Source of the DNA: Purshia tridentata
Lineage: Eukaryota; Streptophyta; Magnoliopsida; Rosales; Rosaceae
Length of the DNA: 49,022 nucleotides
NCBI GenBank assembly: GCA_003254885.1
Contig: QANT01002172.1
Location: forward strand, 1 to 49,022
Reading direction: 5' to 3'
Position numbers and translations under genes: made by a program. A model generated the notes under the pieces. It was not told the origin of the DNA. It was given only the letters and a program-made list of their open reading frames with translations, and ran no database searches. This document shows, one piece after another, positions 33,773 through 46,360 of the stretch (its first letter is position 1; each line of letters starts with the position of its first letter).

Positions 33773-36700
33773 ATGGCCTCCAACACTTGCACAGGTACTG
33801 AGAGAAAGCCCTAATTTTCTTCCACTAATCCTACCCATTACCCTATTTTCCATTACTAAGGAATGCATTTCAGGTGGTAAAGTCGCTGATCAACAACAAC
33901 CCATTGAAGTTATTTACAGAAGAAGAAAACCCAACAAATCCTCCCAAGATTTAGAACCTTCGTATGATCAACTCTGATACTTCTGTGTCTAGGGTGTGCG
34001 TGCGTGCGTGTTGGGAATTAAACCAATCTCTTATTACTGTTATTTTTGTTATGTCTCTGTCCAAAACAGCTCGAGCTTATTGTTCTCTGTAAAAATCAGC
34101 GTGCTTTTGTTTTTGTTGTTATCAGAAAGCAACTGGGTTCGAATCGTAATGCGAAGGAAAGGGTGAGTTTTGCTGCTGCTGCTCCCAATAAACGACCCAG
34201 TTGGAACCGTTTCCTTTCTTCAAGGTTCAATTCAAATCGTTCACCTTCTCTCTCTACTTCTGGTGTGATTCTCTTGGGATTATTAATGAACTTGTGTGCA
34301 TTATCTTGATCTTGTGAGCTTTGGATTTTTGTTTAATATGATCCCTTTCGTTTTTCTTTCTGGTTTTGTAATATGAGTTTCATTAGTTTGTGATTACTCT
34401 TGAGGGGTTGTTTGGTTGGCGCCCATTTACTGAATTTCTAATAATCTTGTATCCATTATGATTCTTTCTTCTTTGACTGTTTTTTTTTTAATTTTTTAAT
34501 TTTGTGGTTTTGTAGTTTGAGCTTTATTACTTTAGTCACTATTGACCTGTTGTAACTTTTGCTAAAATGTTATAACTACTATATCTTCCCAGCTTTTGAT
34601 TGATTTTTGTGCTTGATAGAGGGAGGACAAGTATTGCTGTTGGCGCTTGGTTGGATTATCATCCTCAACAGAAGGAGCCTAAAAGAAAAGGAAAACCTCC
34701 TCGTCCCAAAGTATGACTCTATTACTCTTTAAAGAAAAATTGCTGTTTCTGTTATTAGTATTGCTTTAACTGCATGTACCCTGTTAATGTTTAAACTTTA
34801 AATTTGGGCTTAACTTTTGAATTGAGTTATGAATCGTATGGATGTTAAAAGGGTATCTTAAAGCATTTTACATTGATTTATTTATGCTGTTCTTCATGTT
34901 CGGAATTTCCAGAGAAAGTACAACTTCGAAAAGGAACGGGATTACTTTCAAGAGGTTGATGCCTTTGAGTTGTTGGAGGAGAGCCCCTCGCCCAAACCTA
35001 GTACATGGGTCGCAGGCAACCAAACTGATAATGTTGCAATACCGCCGTTGTGCACAGCATTAGAGAAATGGTTAATCACCAAGAAGTTAAATTTCAGTTT
35101 TGGGCCTTCCAGCACACTGTCTAAGATACTACAAACTTCAGCCATGCGGACCACACCTTTGGAACCCATTGGTGGTAATGATTTCAATTATTCAGGTTTG
35201 AAAACTCCAGAAAAATCTTCTAAGCTCAATTCTCGCTTGCTTTCTGCGGAAAGCAGATTTGATTCAAGTTTGGTTGATGGAAGTCTGCTTGAAAGGGGCA
35301 ATGTCAAATCACTGCCTGGTGTGAGCAATGAGGATTGTGAAGATATAGAAGCTTCTATAAAGAAACTCTCTTTGGCATCAACATCTTCATTGGACAGTGA
35401 TCTGTTGGATCCATTTTCTGCACTATTAGCAGTTTGTGACCAGTTAGCCCCCTCAAATTTGAGGGATGTATTCTCCACTCATTGGTTCGTTCCTTATTTC
35501 TAATATATTTGTGTCATTGCTATTGTACTTTTGGTTTTTGGTTGTCAGTATTTTACAATTTGTACTTCCTTTTTGCACAATACTCTATACGAGGATAGAT
35601 CCTGTTTCCATAAGCTGATAAACGATAAATCTTCCTTGAAACAGTGACCCAGAAACAATTAACAAAGTTGGTGAAGGGACATTTGGAGAAGCTTTCAAGG
35701 CTGGAAACTATGTCTGCAAAATAGTTCCAATTGATGGCAACTTACGGGTGAATGGGGAAGTGCAAAAGGTAGATACTGCAATCCTATATATTGTCATCTA
35801 GTAATGGGCTTTATTGTTTTGCAGCTTTTTCTGAATGATGTGGTAATGAGTTTATCATGCTCCAGAGATCTGAAGAATTGCTACAGGAGGTCATACTCTC
35901 CCGCACTCTTAATTGCTTAAGAGGACATGAGGGTGATGTTCAGAATGCTTGCTCAATGTTTATAGAAACAATAGAGTATGTATTTACTTTAAAATTCTAT
36001 CATTCTGCAACTGCTTAAGACTTTATAGACACAATATTATGCAGTAAATCCCCTTGTTAGATTTCGTTGGTTCAGATTTAAGAGTTCAAGCATGAGAACA
36101 TATTGAAGGACATGTGCTTCAGTTTGAAATTTAATACTTTCACAATATTATCAGTTGCAATGTTTTTATTCTGTCATCTTTCTGTGATCTAATTTTCCCT
36201 ACAGTTTGAAGGTGTGCCAAGGTTCTTATGATGCAGCCTTGATCAAAGCTTGGGAAGCTTGGGATGAATGTTGTGGTTCAGAAAATGATCACCCTAAGGC
36301 ATTTGCAGAGAAACAGGTTTCTCCTTCTCTACTTTGACTTGTCTAATACGTGTAATGTCTTCACTTCAAGTACATACAACACACATATTTCATGTAAACA
36401 TGATTATCTAATAAATAAGACTCATTTTTTGGTACTTAAACTTTCAGTTGCCCTAGAAAGCTTCCATAAGTAAGGCTTGGTGATCTTGTCAAGTATAAAT
36501 GATTCATATATTACAAGGTGAATTTTACTTACATAGATGTGATTAATGTAACTGATAATTTCATACAGTGTTATGTAGTGTTTGTTTTAGAGCATGGTGG
36601 TGAGGATCTCGAAAGCTTTGTACTGCTGAACTTGGATGAAGCACGGAGTTTATTGGTACAGGTAAATTTGTATTATAACAGCATTCTTGAGGTGATTCCT

Positions 36701-38123
36701 GAAGATTTGTTCTTCAATGATTCCATAATCATTTCAGGTGACAGCTGCCCTTGCTGTGGCTGAAGCTGCATACGAATTTGAGCACCGTGATCTTCACTGG
36801 TATGGTAATTTTTCTGTCTATCATAAAGACAATGGATTCTATGATTGCTGAGTTGGGAATATGAATTTGTTACAGGGGAAACATACTTTTAAGCCGGAAT
36901 GATTCGGTAACAACACAGTTCACTCTTGAAGGAAAGCATATGTTTATCCAAACATTTGGATTGGTGACGTCCATAATTGATTTCACTCTTTCAAGAATTA
37001 ACACTGGTGATTTTTCTATTTTTTATAAATTACTTTTGCAACGTGTCTACCATGGTACAGGATACATTCGTTGTTGATGTAGCATACTTAACAAACATCA
37101 AATATGTACAGGTGATGACATATTATTTCTAGACCTATCTTCAGATCCTGATCTTTTTAAAGGTCCAAAGGGAGATAAACAAGTAAGGAATTGGAACTAA
37201 AGTTTTAGTTGTAAATATATCCTTGTATGAAATATTTGATAGTTAAATCACTTGCAGTCAGAAACATATCGGAAGATGAAGGAGGTAACAGAAGACTGCT
37301 GGGAGGGAAGGTATGGTTGATACATTAAAATATAATTATCATATACAGAAAGGGGAACATGTTAGTGAAAAATCAAAAGGTTAAGGAGAATCCGTTGGTT
37401 TCCACATGAATATTTTCTTGTGAAGATTGAAATTTGACTATTTCTGTTTTATTACTAATCTTCTCAAATAAAAAAGAAAATCATACCCTGGAATTCTGGA
37501 AAGCGGTGCATCACCAAACCAGTGGAAAAGCATTAGATCTTAAATTTTTCTTTAAGTTAGACAGACTGATAAGTGAGGGGAGAAGAGTACCCAAGTGCCC
37601 TCCAATACATAATTCATCACCTCATTTCCCTTTTTAAACTTGTATGCTCAAGTTTTTATTAGTGCTGAATCATTGTTAAACTTTTCACATTTTACAGCTT
37701 CCCCAGAACAAATGTATTATGGTTGCTGTACTTGGTGGATACACTGCTGAAGAAATCATTTGTAAGTTTCTCCTCATTAATTTTAGCAAACTACTTACCA
37801 TAGTAACTTTATGCAAAGGCTACAAGAGCAGCCGGGGGATCTATAAACTAAAAAGGGTTAACATATACTATGATGGCTGGCAAACACAATGGGGTGAGCT
37901 GCTACCAGTTATCAACTTTTATTTCTAATGTGTTAGAATTATGTGTCCTGAGAAGAAATGGCTTAGGGTTGTCTAATTCATATTCATGTTGTGCTAGGAA
38001 CGTACGTCAAAGAATGAGAGAGATTTGCGCTCATTGAAGAAGCGTCTTGACAAGTATCAGTCAGCCAGGGAAGCACTTATTGATCCATATTTCAGTGCCT
38101 TGTTTGTCAATGGCGACATTTGA
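33773..38123 (+). CDS. HASPIN: Haspin, histone H3 Thr3 kinase (605 aa, 15 exons)
   Basis: Haspin phosphorylates histone H3 at Thr3 in mitosis, marking centromeres for the chromosomal passenger complex. Exons: 33,773-33,794; 33,874-33,961; 34,126-34,224; 34,620-34,710; 34,913-35,484; 35,645-35,768; 35,866-35,975; 36,205-36,316; 36,569-36,661; 36,738-36,799; 36,876-37,006; 37,112-37,182; 37,258-37,310; 37,698-37,761; 37,998-38,123. All are GT-AG and in frame. The N-terminal half carries plant-conserved phrases (IEVIYRRRKPNKSS, DAFELLEESPSP, FGPSSTLSKIL). The kinase domain has the glycine loop GEGTFG (300-305), lysine 316 in VCKIV and EHGGEDLESF. Then come HRDLHWGN (catalytic Asp455) and DFT (493-495), which replaces the usual DFG exactly as expected of haspins. 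The C-terminus ends ALIDPYFSALFVNGDI. Length and order match the known plant orthologue (about 600 aa). It appears intact. Confidence 0.95.
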
Positions 38124-40371
38124 GTTACAATTTTGGAAGGATAAGATTATGTAATTTACATAAAGAAAAGTGTGAATATTTATGCTTCGAATGAGAAGAA
38201 ATACTGTAAATATGTACTGGAGTGGGGAAGTGAGATGTGAATGTGAATGTAAGGGTAGAACAATTGTGTAAAAAATTTCTGCAAGTTTTGACAAGTTTCT
38301 GTCCATGAGGTCACAAGCTATATCATACAAGGTAAGAGTTCGTTGAGGATATTACAGGATTCGGTCCCGAAGGAGTTCATATGATCAGCTCAGATTGCTT
38401 TCTCTCGCATGATGTGTTCCTGAAGAGGTGGATGCACATTGTAATCAACCCATTTGCACCTTTTGAGAAATCTCCAATTTGTGTACTCCCAAACCTCATT
38501 ATAAGATTCAGAGAACAAATATTAAAGAATATTAGTGGAATAGTTTTGATTTCAGGAGTTAATACTCATGTAAACCATTCCAAACTTTATGAGCAGCAAA
38601 ACAAAACCACAAAGCAGATATCTAATATTGAATATGCCCATATCGTAGCTTTTGTCGATTCTTTCCCCCTCAAATTCTTATCAGCTCACTTTTCCAAATT
38701 CATATTTAAAAATCTATCAAGCTTATCACTGGTGTGACTGTGTGGTCATTTTTCTCTTTCTTGCTTGTTTGCTTTCGGCTAAGACCTAGTCAGAGAGGCT
38801 GCTTTTGAATCACCACTTTGTTTATGAATGCAGTGTAGAGAAGCATAATAGATTATTCCACATGGGTTGTCCCCACCCAGTCACTCACCTTGCATACTCT
38901 CTATTTTAAATCTGCGGAAAAGAAGGTGACTAGTGGCTCCAATGGTATTGGTTGGTTCATACGCTAATTACTTAATTAGCAGTTGTACATCCCATATCAT
39001 AGAGGTTGTGGTAACTTTTTACACTGCTACTTTGAATTAATGTGTTTGCACTTGATGCGGGTAGACCTAGAAAAAAGCTTCTTAAGCTGTTTTATGAAAT
39101 TTTCAAAGTTTTGTACGTCCATGATTTCTAGATGGGTAGAGTCCGTTTAAGTTTAAATAAATATTAGGTTTTAACTCTCGAATTTAAGCCGCTTAAAATC
39201 TAAAAGTTAAAAATTGGAAATTTAAATAAACAATGGGTCTGAAATTTAAACAAAAAATGGGTGTTGATTGAGTTGAGGACTGCATATCATCTATGTATGC
39301 ATTAAAATGCTCTGCACTCTTGTGTCTTTATCACACCTTAGAGAACATGGTACCTGCATCTTCTTGCTAACTTTCACTTACCATTGAAAATAAAAGAAGA
39401 TTCAAGTTATATATAAAGCAGCACAATAAATCTGACTGTAAATTTCACTTGGTTTGTTCGTGGCTGTGGCAGTGCCCACACTCCACAGGCACAACTAGAC
39501 AATGGTCCAGTGGCATCAAATTATGCGCTAATTTCATGATGTATTGTGGGATACCAAGTCCTATGTTAGGTTTTCTTAGGAAATATTATATCACAATCAT
39601 CACATGGCACAAAATCACAAACCCTTATCCGAGAAGGAACTGCCAAACCCTAAAAGTGAAATTCTAAGCCTAATCTCAGGAAGACTTTTTTCTTTCCATT
39701 AACTTTTCTTCACCTTTTCGTTATATTCATTAATTTTTTGTTATATATGGGTTTTGCTGATCTAAGAAAAATAGCTAGACTTTTCTGCCTCCTTTAACAT
39801 GATCCAACCAAATTCAAATCTTTAACAGTCTCTTACTAAGAACCTTGCTGTTTGATGTTGATCACTACTCTTGTATATGCATTTTCTTTAAAGACTTAAG
39901 CAGCCTGGGGATTCTATTCTTATGAAATAAAGAAAGATTTGAGTTACTTGTAGTGGGAATGTCATATCTGTGCTTACTGCATGTGTCTGTTTTACATGCA
40001 TGTGCATATGCTTTGCCACTTGTATAGTGGCTTTATATCCAGAGCTTGTATCTCTTTGGGAAAGAAAAAGAAGCACAAAAGCATTGTTGATTCTTTCTAC
40101 TGTTTACACAGACAGATGGTTTCCAACCCCATCATCCTTCATGACAAAGCAACATATTTTATTATATCAATATTACAACTGGTCGTCTTTCTTTTTTCCT
40201 TTTTCTTTCCTCGACTTTATCTTCAACACTTTGTTCCCCTCACACTCCCGCTAATGGCTTATATTCACTCCAATTCTATATGCAATGTTTTAAAAGCACC
40301 TCCATAATCTGAATCCTATTAAAAATCCACCTTGCTCTGTACCTAGAATCCCAGAAACACATCTTTCAATA
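38124..40371. other. 3' UTR of haspin, intergenic DNA, promoter of the X8 gene
   Basis: No gene is recognised. The first 200 bases should be the haspin 3' UTR. The frames at 38,381-38,737, 39,449-39,667 and 39,970-40,307 have no recognisable features. No clear TATA box can be assigned for the gene that starts at 40,372. Confidence 0.5.
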
Positions 40372-42675
40372 ATGGCCAATGCAGCTCCTAAATTCCTCTT
40401 CTTATTCTTCCTGTCTCTCCTCTCTAACTGTTCATCAGGTAAGTAAAAAAGTGTCACACTAATTAATGTGAAGTTGGATATGCATTTTTTAGATTCTTAT
40501 CAGCTTCTTGTTCACACAAAATTGGGTTGTAACTAGTTATTACTAGAACTATCAGTTAGAGTAGTTTGAAGTTTCTAACTTTTTTTATCCCTTTCTTTTA
40601 TTTTATATCCCCCATCTTACAGGAACTCTGGTTGGTTTCTCCTATCATTCAAGTGGAAACACTACACCTTCATCACCAGGCAGAACAATATCATTCCTGA
40701 AGCAAAACAAGATCACCCAATCCCAGATTCGAGTCATCATTGAAGACCCTAGGATTTTAAGTACGCTGTCTAACACTGGTGTAGCTATTGATCTCTACTT
40801 GAATGAGAGCCATGTTGAAAATATGATGAATTCCAAATCTTCCTCTATCTCATGGTTGCAAACCCATATAATGCCCTTTCTCTCACAAGTAAAAATCAAA
40901 AGCATTGTAGCAATTAGTCGGAATGACTATACCAGAAAATATACACTATCTATGCTTTTATCCACCCTGAAATCCATACGCTCATTCCTCACTAGTCTTC
41001 CTGTCAACAGCAGAATTGAGGTCTCAGTAGCATTTTCTTTGTCATTTTTGGAAAATTTGAGAAGAGGGCATGGAAGAAACCTGCATATGATTTGTAATTA
41101 TATCAAGGAAGTGAGATCTTTTGTCATTGTAGAAGCCAATATTGATGGAGAACTGAGTATGGGTGATAGGTTTGTCCTGTCAACGATTGAAACAGCCAGC
41201 CTTGCAAATTCTCTTCTTCCTTGCAATGATGTCCCAATGGTTTTGACCATCAAGAGTTCAGCAGTTCCCAGTGCAACTGAAGTAGCTGAATTCACTGACA
41301 AGGTCTCCAAAGCTTTAGCAAACAACATTCAGATTACAGGTAGGATAGTTGGGTTATATGCACATGTGGCTTCCATGGAAGAGTTTGCACAGAAAGAGCT
41401 CAGAAGGGAAGAAGAACAGATCTTTCCTTCTTCTCGCAGAGAATTACTCAAAACAACTTTACATGAAACATTCAACACACCAACAATCTTCCCTACAACT
41501 CCCATCACTCCCTATAACCCCACCCCAACCATTGTCACTGTTCCTTCTACAAACCCAGTAACAACAACTCCGGTTAATCCTGCTGCACCGGTGGCAATTC
41601 CCTCCACCACACCCATTACTTTACCCCCTATAAATCCTGTGAGCACACCATTACCAGTTTCCAATCCAGTCACATCACCCATTACAGTTCCAGGGGCTCA
41701 ACCAATAACTAACCCTGTGACAACTTACCCGGCACCATCCGGAGGTGTTCCAGTCACAACACCTGTCACAAATCCATTGCCACCTCCTGCAACAACTAAT
41801 GCTCCTGCAGTTCCAGGACAGAGCTGGTGTGTGGCTAAGTCTGGGGCACAGGAAACTGCACTTCAAGCAGCATTGGACTATGCTTGTGGAATGGGAGGCT
41901 CAGACTGTTCACAAATCCAACAGGGTGGGAGCTGTTACAATCCAATTTCTCTCCAAAACCATGCTTCATATGCATTCAACAGCTATTATCAGAAGAATCC
42001 AGTGCCAACTAGCTGTGACTTTGGAGGGGTTGCCACAATAGTTGCTACTAATCCAAGTATGACAAATATTTCACTATTCACTTTCTGTTTCTTCCATATG
42101 ATTTTATATCTGTTATACACCTAAAAAGATTGAAACGATATAATATCTGAGACCCTCTTAAATTATTTTGCAGGCACTGGTTCCTGCATTTACCCATCAT
42201 CATCATCATCATCAACCCCAACATCAACAACTCCAACTCCAACTCCAGCATCAACAAATCCAACTCCAACGCCAGCACCAACAACTCCAACAACACCAAC
42301 AAATCCAGCAACAACACCAACAACACCAACAAATCCAGCAACAACACCAACTACTGGGACCCCACCAATAACATCATTGTCACCACCGGGGGAAGGTGTA
42401 TCAGGGTATTGTGTGCTATCTCATGACTTTGCAAGCCCAATACTACATTTACCAGTCTATTTATCACTAACTTCATTTCTACTTGCAGCTCTGGTACTCC
42501 ACCTTCGGTGTTAAATTCAAGCAACCCGGCTTCAGGAACCATGCCAGAAATCGGGATGGACAACCCTCCTGGTTATAACACTTCAACATCCACTTCAGCT
42601 AGCTTGCGACCCTTTATTGGTTCCATCTTTTTGTTAACAACCTTAGTTACTAGAAATCTTGTTCTTAGCGTGTAG
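40372..42675 (+). CDS. GH17-like domain plus X8 (CBM43) protein, probably GPI-anchored (639 aa, 4 exons)
   Basis: Exons: 40,372-40,438; 40,623-42,056; 42,174-42,405; 42,489-42,675, all GT-AG and in frame. A signal peptide (about 1-23) is followed by a region (24 to about 300) that follows the start of plant beta-1,3-glucanases (LVGFSYHSSG; ITQSQIRVIIEDPRILSTLS; NTGVAIDLYL). Where active enzymes have VGNE with the acid/base glutamate, this protein has AISRND (119-124), and no nucleophile-bearing ETGWP-type motif is found. A long Pro/Thr-rich linker (about 306-420) leads to an X8 domain with six cysteines (425, 444, 451, 460, 487, 505) in the usual spacing and the phrase WCVAKSGA. A second Ser/Thr/Pro linker and a hydrophobic C-terminal tail suggest a GPI anchor. 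X8 domains bind callose, so a cell-wall or plasmodesmal role is likely. It is probably a binding protein, not a hydrolase. Confidence 0.93.
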
Positions 42676-43409
42676 AAATATAACCTCTCCATGTACATTA
42701 ATGGGTCAGATTCCTTAGAAGCACATCTTCCCATGACAAATCAAGGTTCCAGCTGTTCAAGCTGTGTACATAACTACATATGCAGGCAACAAAACTATAG
42801 GAAACATAATAGTTGCTCTCTTGCATTAGTTTTTATGGAATGTAAAGATGGTTATGGGTGAAGGTAAACTCTTCTGCATCTATATTGGGCTGCTATGGAA
42901 AATTTTTTTTACTCAATGAGGTTGAAAGGTGCAGAAGAGATTTGTGATCCTGTACATCTTTTATATGGGTATCGTAGATCTTGCAGCGTGCTCACAATAA
43001 TACTATTGAAGTTCATATTGCTTTAAATTTTTTCTAAATTCTGCTATTTATTGAGTCAATATCACTCGTCTGGTCAGCACTATAGGGAACACAATAATAT
43101 CTATGCTTGACAGCTAATCATCCATCAACATGAAACCTGATGATCTAACAAAAATATACAGAGTACAACAATATCTCCAAATATAGTAGCAGGAATGCCA
43201 TACATAGATTCAATATCCATACATAAATGTAGTTTTAATAGGAAAAACAAAATTGCACTCTCTGCTGCTAATGCTATTTAATGAGAACCTCTACAATGAA
43301 CATTTCTACAAGGAAAATGGCCTCTGCAGCTATTCCTAATTCCTTGACTAAAACTAAGGTTTCATATTCTTTATACATAAGTAATAACAACCTTAATAGC
43401 ACAACGATT
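42676..43409. other. Convergent intergenic region (two 3' UTRs)
   Basis: The plus-strand X8 gene and the minus-strand NEAP gene end towards one another here. About 730 bases hold both 3' UTRs and any terminators. No further gene is seen. Confidence 0.6.
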
Positions 43410-46360
43410 TCATCGCTTTGAGAACACCACCAAGATCAACATGGACATGGACATCACAATTTTGAAACCGGAGGTTTCCCAGAAATTTTGTCTTTCAGCA
43501 GGTGCAGCTCCAACCCCATCCTGTTGTATCTGGTCTCTGAGCTCTTTCAGTGCTTTGTCCCTTCTCTCACCCATCTGTCAAAATGAAAAGTCTCGATGTA
43601 ACAGTCATGAAACAACTAAAAGATGTTGCAAGAACAGCAGTTGAACAATGAAAACAGCAGAAGAAAACATTTTTGTATGTGGAATTTAATTTTTGAAGCT
43701 CATACTAGTTCCGTATATGATGGCAGGAGCAATTTAATTGATAGGGACCTATAATTGCGTATAATTGCTATCACATAACACCACTATTGTCCCATGTAAT
43801 TTTCTTAAACCTATGTTACATGGACTAGGGTATGGGCATTAGATGTAGCATGTATTCAAGAATTGGATTTTCAGTCCTCTGAACATTTCACACATATTTA
43901 GAAGCTTACGTGTGTAATGTTTTATTGGCATGCAAGGTGAAATGAAGGCTTAGAGTTATGGGCTTAACATTATGAAAACAGGCCTATGACCATTTCCACG
44001 CACATGGTTTGAATTTTAATGCAAACTCAATAAGGGCACACAAGTGAAAATCTCATTTGCAGTTGAAAAACAAGAGTAAAATAATAATAATAAACATAAT
44101 GATTACCCTTTGAAGCTTTCGTGTTTGAGACCGAGCTTCCTGGAGACAAAACTCCAATTTCAATACTCTCTTTTTCAGTTCCTGATCAGCTCGCCGTTGT
44201 TTCTCCAACTGTTCACAGAAACAGGTTGAAAGCTCATTAAAAAAACTAGTCATGATGAGATTATGCAAACCAAGTGGAGGAAAAGAAAAGTACCAATGGA
44301 ATAGAAGATAAAGAGAACAGATGATGAATGTACCTGTGATTCCAACTCCTTAGTTTTGAGCTTCCAGTGAGCAGACATAAACCTGATTTCATCTTTCAGT
44401 TTTGCTATTTCTTCATCTTTGGTAACTAAAAGCTTATTAATCTTCTCAATATTCTTTGGAGAGACCTCATCTAATATTTTCCTCAGCTCACAATCCTTGT
44501 TTATCCCCGCTTTTGCAACTGCTTGCATAATGTCATGCTCTATTCTCAAAATTTCATCTTTCAGTTGCTTTTGGGAAGACTCTCTTGCCTGAAGATCCTT
44601 CTGCAGATTATCTAACTGCTCTCCTAGCCTAATTACACGATCATCTTGCTCTTTTAGTGAACAATTCTTTTCATCTAATTCCTTTAAAAGTGCTAAACAC
44701 TGAAGCTGCGCTGATTGAGCTGATGCAGAACTAGCATCTGCAGTTGCTTGAGTGGCAGCAAGCTGTGATCTCAGACCATCCAACTCCGCCAGGTACTGCA
44801 TTCCATTAATAGATTTATAATCAGGGACTTATACACCAATAAATTTTGCAACCCTAACTACCAAAAACTATGATTTGCAATCAATTATCCTGCAAAGTAA
44901 TAACTTATTGAATATGGAGACTTAACTATTTAATATGCTAGTATAGAAATTGACACTGATTTGGCTTCTTTACCTAACTTATTAGGACTTTATGCATTTA
45001 AAAGGAAAAGGGGGTTTAGGAGGGAAGTAGAAAGTTTATAAGTAGCAAATTTAAGCCCATTAGTTTCTAATTTGGGCTTAAATTTCTCCAAAGAGAAAAC
45101 AAATGCACATTTCTGTTGGAAACACAGCTAAGTAACCTTAATTTTGGCAACTACTGAATATGCAGGTATTGTAGCAAAGGTAAACAGTTAAGTAACCTTA
45201 ATTTTGGCAACTACTGAATATGCAGGTAGTGTAGCAAAGGCAAGCAGTTAATTAACCTTAATTTGGCAACTACTGAATATGCAGGTAATGCAGCAAAGCT
45301 TGTATAAAGTCAAATATTGTGGATTTATATGGAATGATCAACCCCTGATAAGTTTGTTGGTTTACCACTACTCCTGATCATTTTGTTGGTTTACCACTAC
45401 TCCAAAGGTACACTACAAGACTCAAGAGGTTGGCCAATTATAATTCTACATTCTAACACCCTCAATTTCCTTATTGTACTAGCTATACCTTTTGCATACG
45501 AACAAAAATAGCTTGAATTGCTAAAGCTACAAAATGGCAACAATTATAGAGAATCATAAACTTTGGTCACCTTTCCTCCTATGGGATCCGCCAAAAAACA
45601 AAGAGGAAAAGCCAAAAGGCATCCTCAATGATGTACATGAGATGTGCGGCTTATTTGATAACTTCAAAACAGCCAGATGCAATAAAAATAAAAAAATAAA
45701 AACAAGATCAACTCAGGCAAAAAAAATCTAACAACCATAATTAGTGAATCATGTGTCAAGTGTAAAGGATCAACCCAAGTAACTAAAAAGAATGATAATG
45801 ACAATAATTAGCCCAAAAAATTAAAAAGCTAATGAAAAATTATACGTATAATCAAGAACTGGGATATGAGTGGGACCTTCTCAGCGGTAGATGCTGAGGC
45901 CTCAAGCTGCTCATTTCTCTGTTCCAATCTCTTCTGCAATCTACCAATCTCCTCTTCCATGTTTTTAGCCTTTGTCTCTGCTTCCTGTAAAAATCCCCAG
46001 AAATCACTTATAATTGTATAAACAAACCACATGACCCCACAAACAAAAAGACCCAAAGAAAGAGAAATGATTGATTTTAAGACTCAAACCACGCATAAAA
46101 TACAAAAAGAGCCCAAAATCAACAAAACCACATGCCTGTCTTGTAAAGGTTTCTTTTACAAATGATTTCTCTTGAGAAGCTAAGCGGCTCTGAACCGCCT
46201 TCAACTCTGATGCTAATGACACCACGTTTCGTCGAAAGTTCTGTTTTTTCTCATTCAAATCTTTTAACAAAGGATCAAACTCGTGGACCGATGTCAAAGA
46301 CGAAGAAGAAGAAGAACAAGAAGAAGGTGAGCAAGGCAATGATTTCTCCGAAGTTGACAT
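43410..46360 (-). CDS. NEAP: Nuclear envelope-associated protein (NEAP), coiled coil with C-terminal membrane segment (353 aa, 5 exons)
   Basis: NEAPs are plant proteins that sit at the inner nuclear membrane and interact with SUN proteins and one another. Exons in transcript order: 46,360-46,136; 45,984-45,877; 44,795-44,334; 44,208-44,107; 43,574-43,410, all phase 0. The protein begins [14 protein letters not shown] and carries [20 protein letters not shown] near residues 30-50. It is a heptad-rich coiled coil through most of its length (about 35-300), including [20 protein letters not shown] and [14 protein letters not shown]. It ends in a membrane segment with a short basic tail ([19 protein letters not shown], 335-353). 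Length and the terminal motif match Arabidopsis NEAPs. Intron 1 appears to use a GC donor (CAG|GCATGT, 46,136/46,135). Intron 2 carries short tandem repeats. The gene converges with the X8 gene. Confidence 0.93.
45121..45300. repeat. Three tandem 60-bp repeats in NEAP intron 2
   Basis: The phrase ggcaactactgaatatgcag occurs three times at an exact 60-base spacing (the third copy is one base shorter before it), each preceded by taaccttaat. The copies differ by a handful of bases. They are intronic. Confidence 0.9.
45345..45402. repeat. 29-bp tandem duplication in NEAP intron 2
   Basis: Two adjacent copies share ttgttggtttaccactactc, each preceded by ctgat. They lie just beyond the 60-bp repeats in the same intron. 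Confidence 0.85.

Noticed and set aside
34136..34145. tRNA T-loop-like GGTTCGAATC
   Set aside because: It lies within haspin exon 3 and no acceptor or anticodon stem can be formed around it.
42057..42124. Extension of the X8 protein to a stop at 42,124
   Set aside because: This is intron read-through. Splicing at 42,056/42,174 restores the sixth X8 cysteine and the C-terminal anchor.
42078..42350. Leu-rich minus-strand frame
   Set aside because: It is the antisense of the Thr/Pro-rich linker of the X8 gene.
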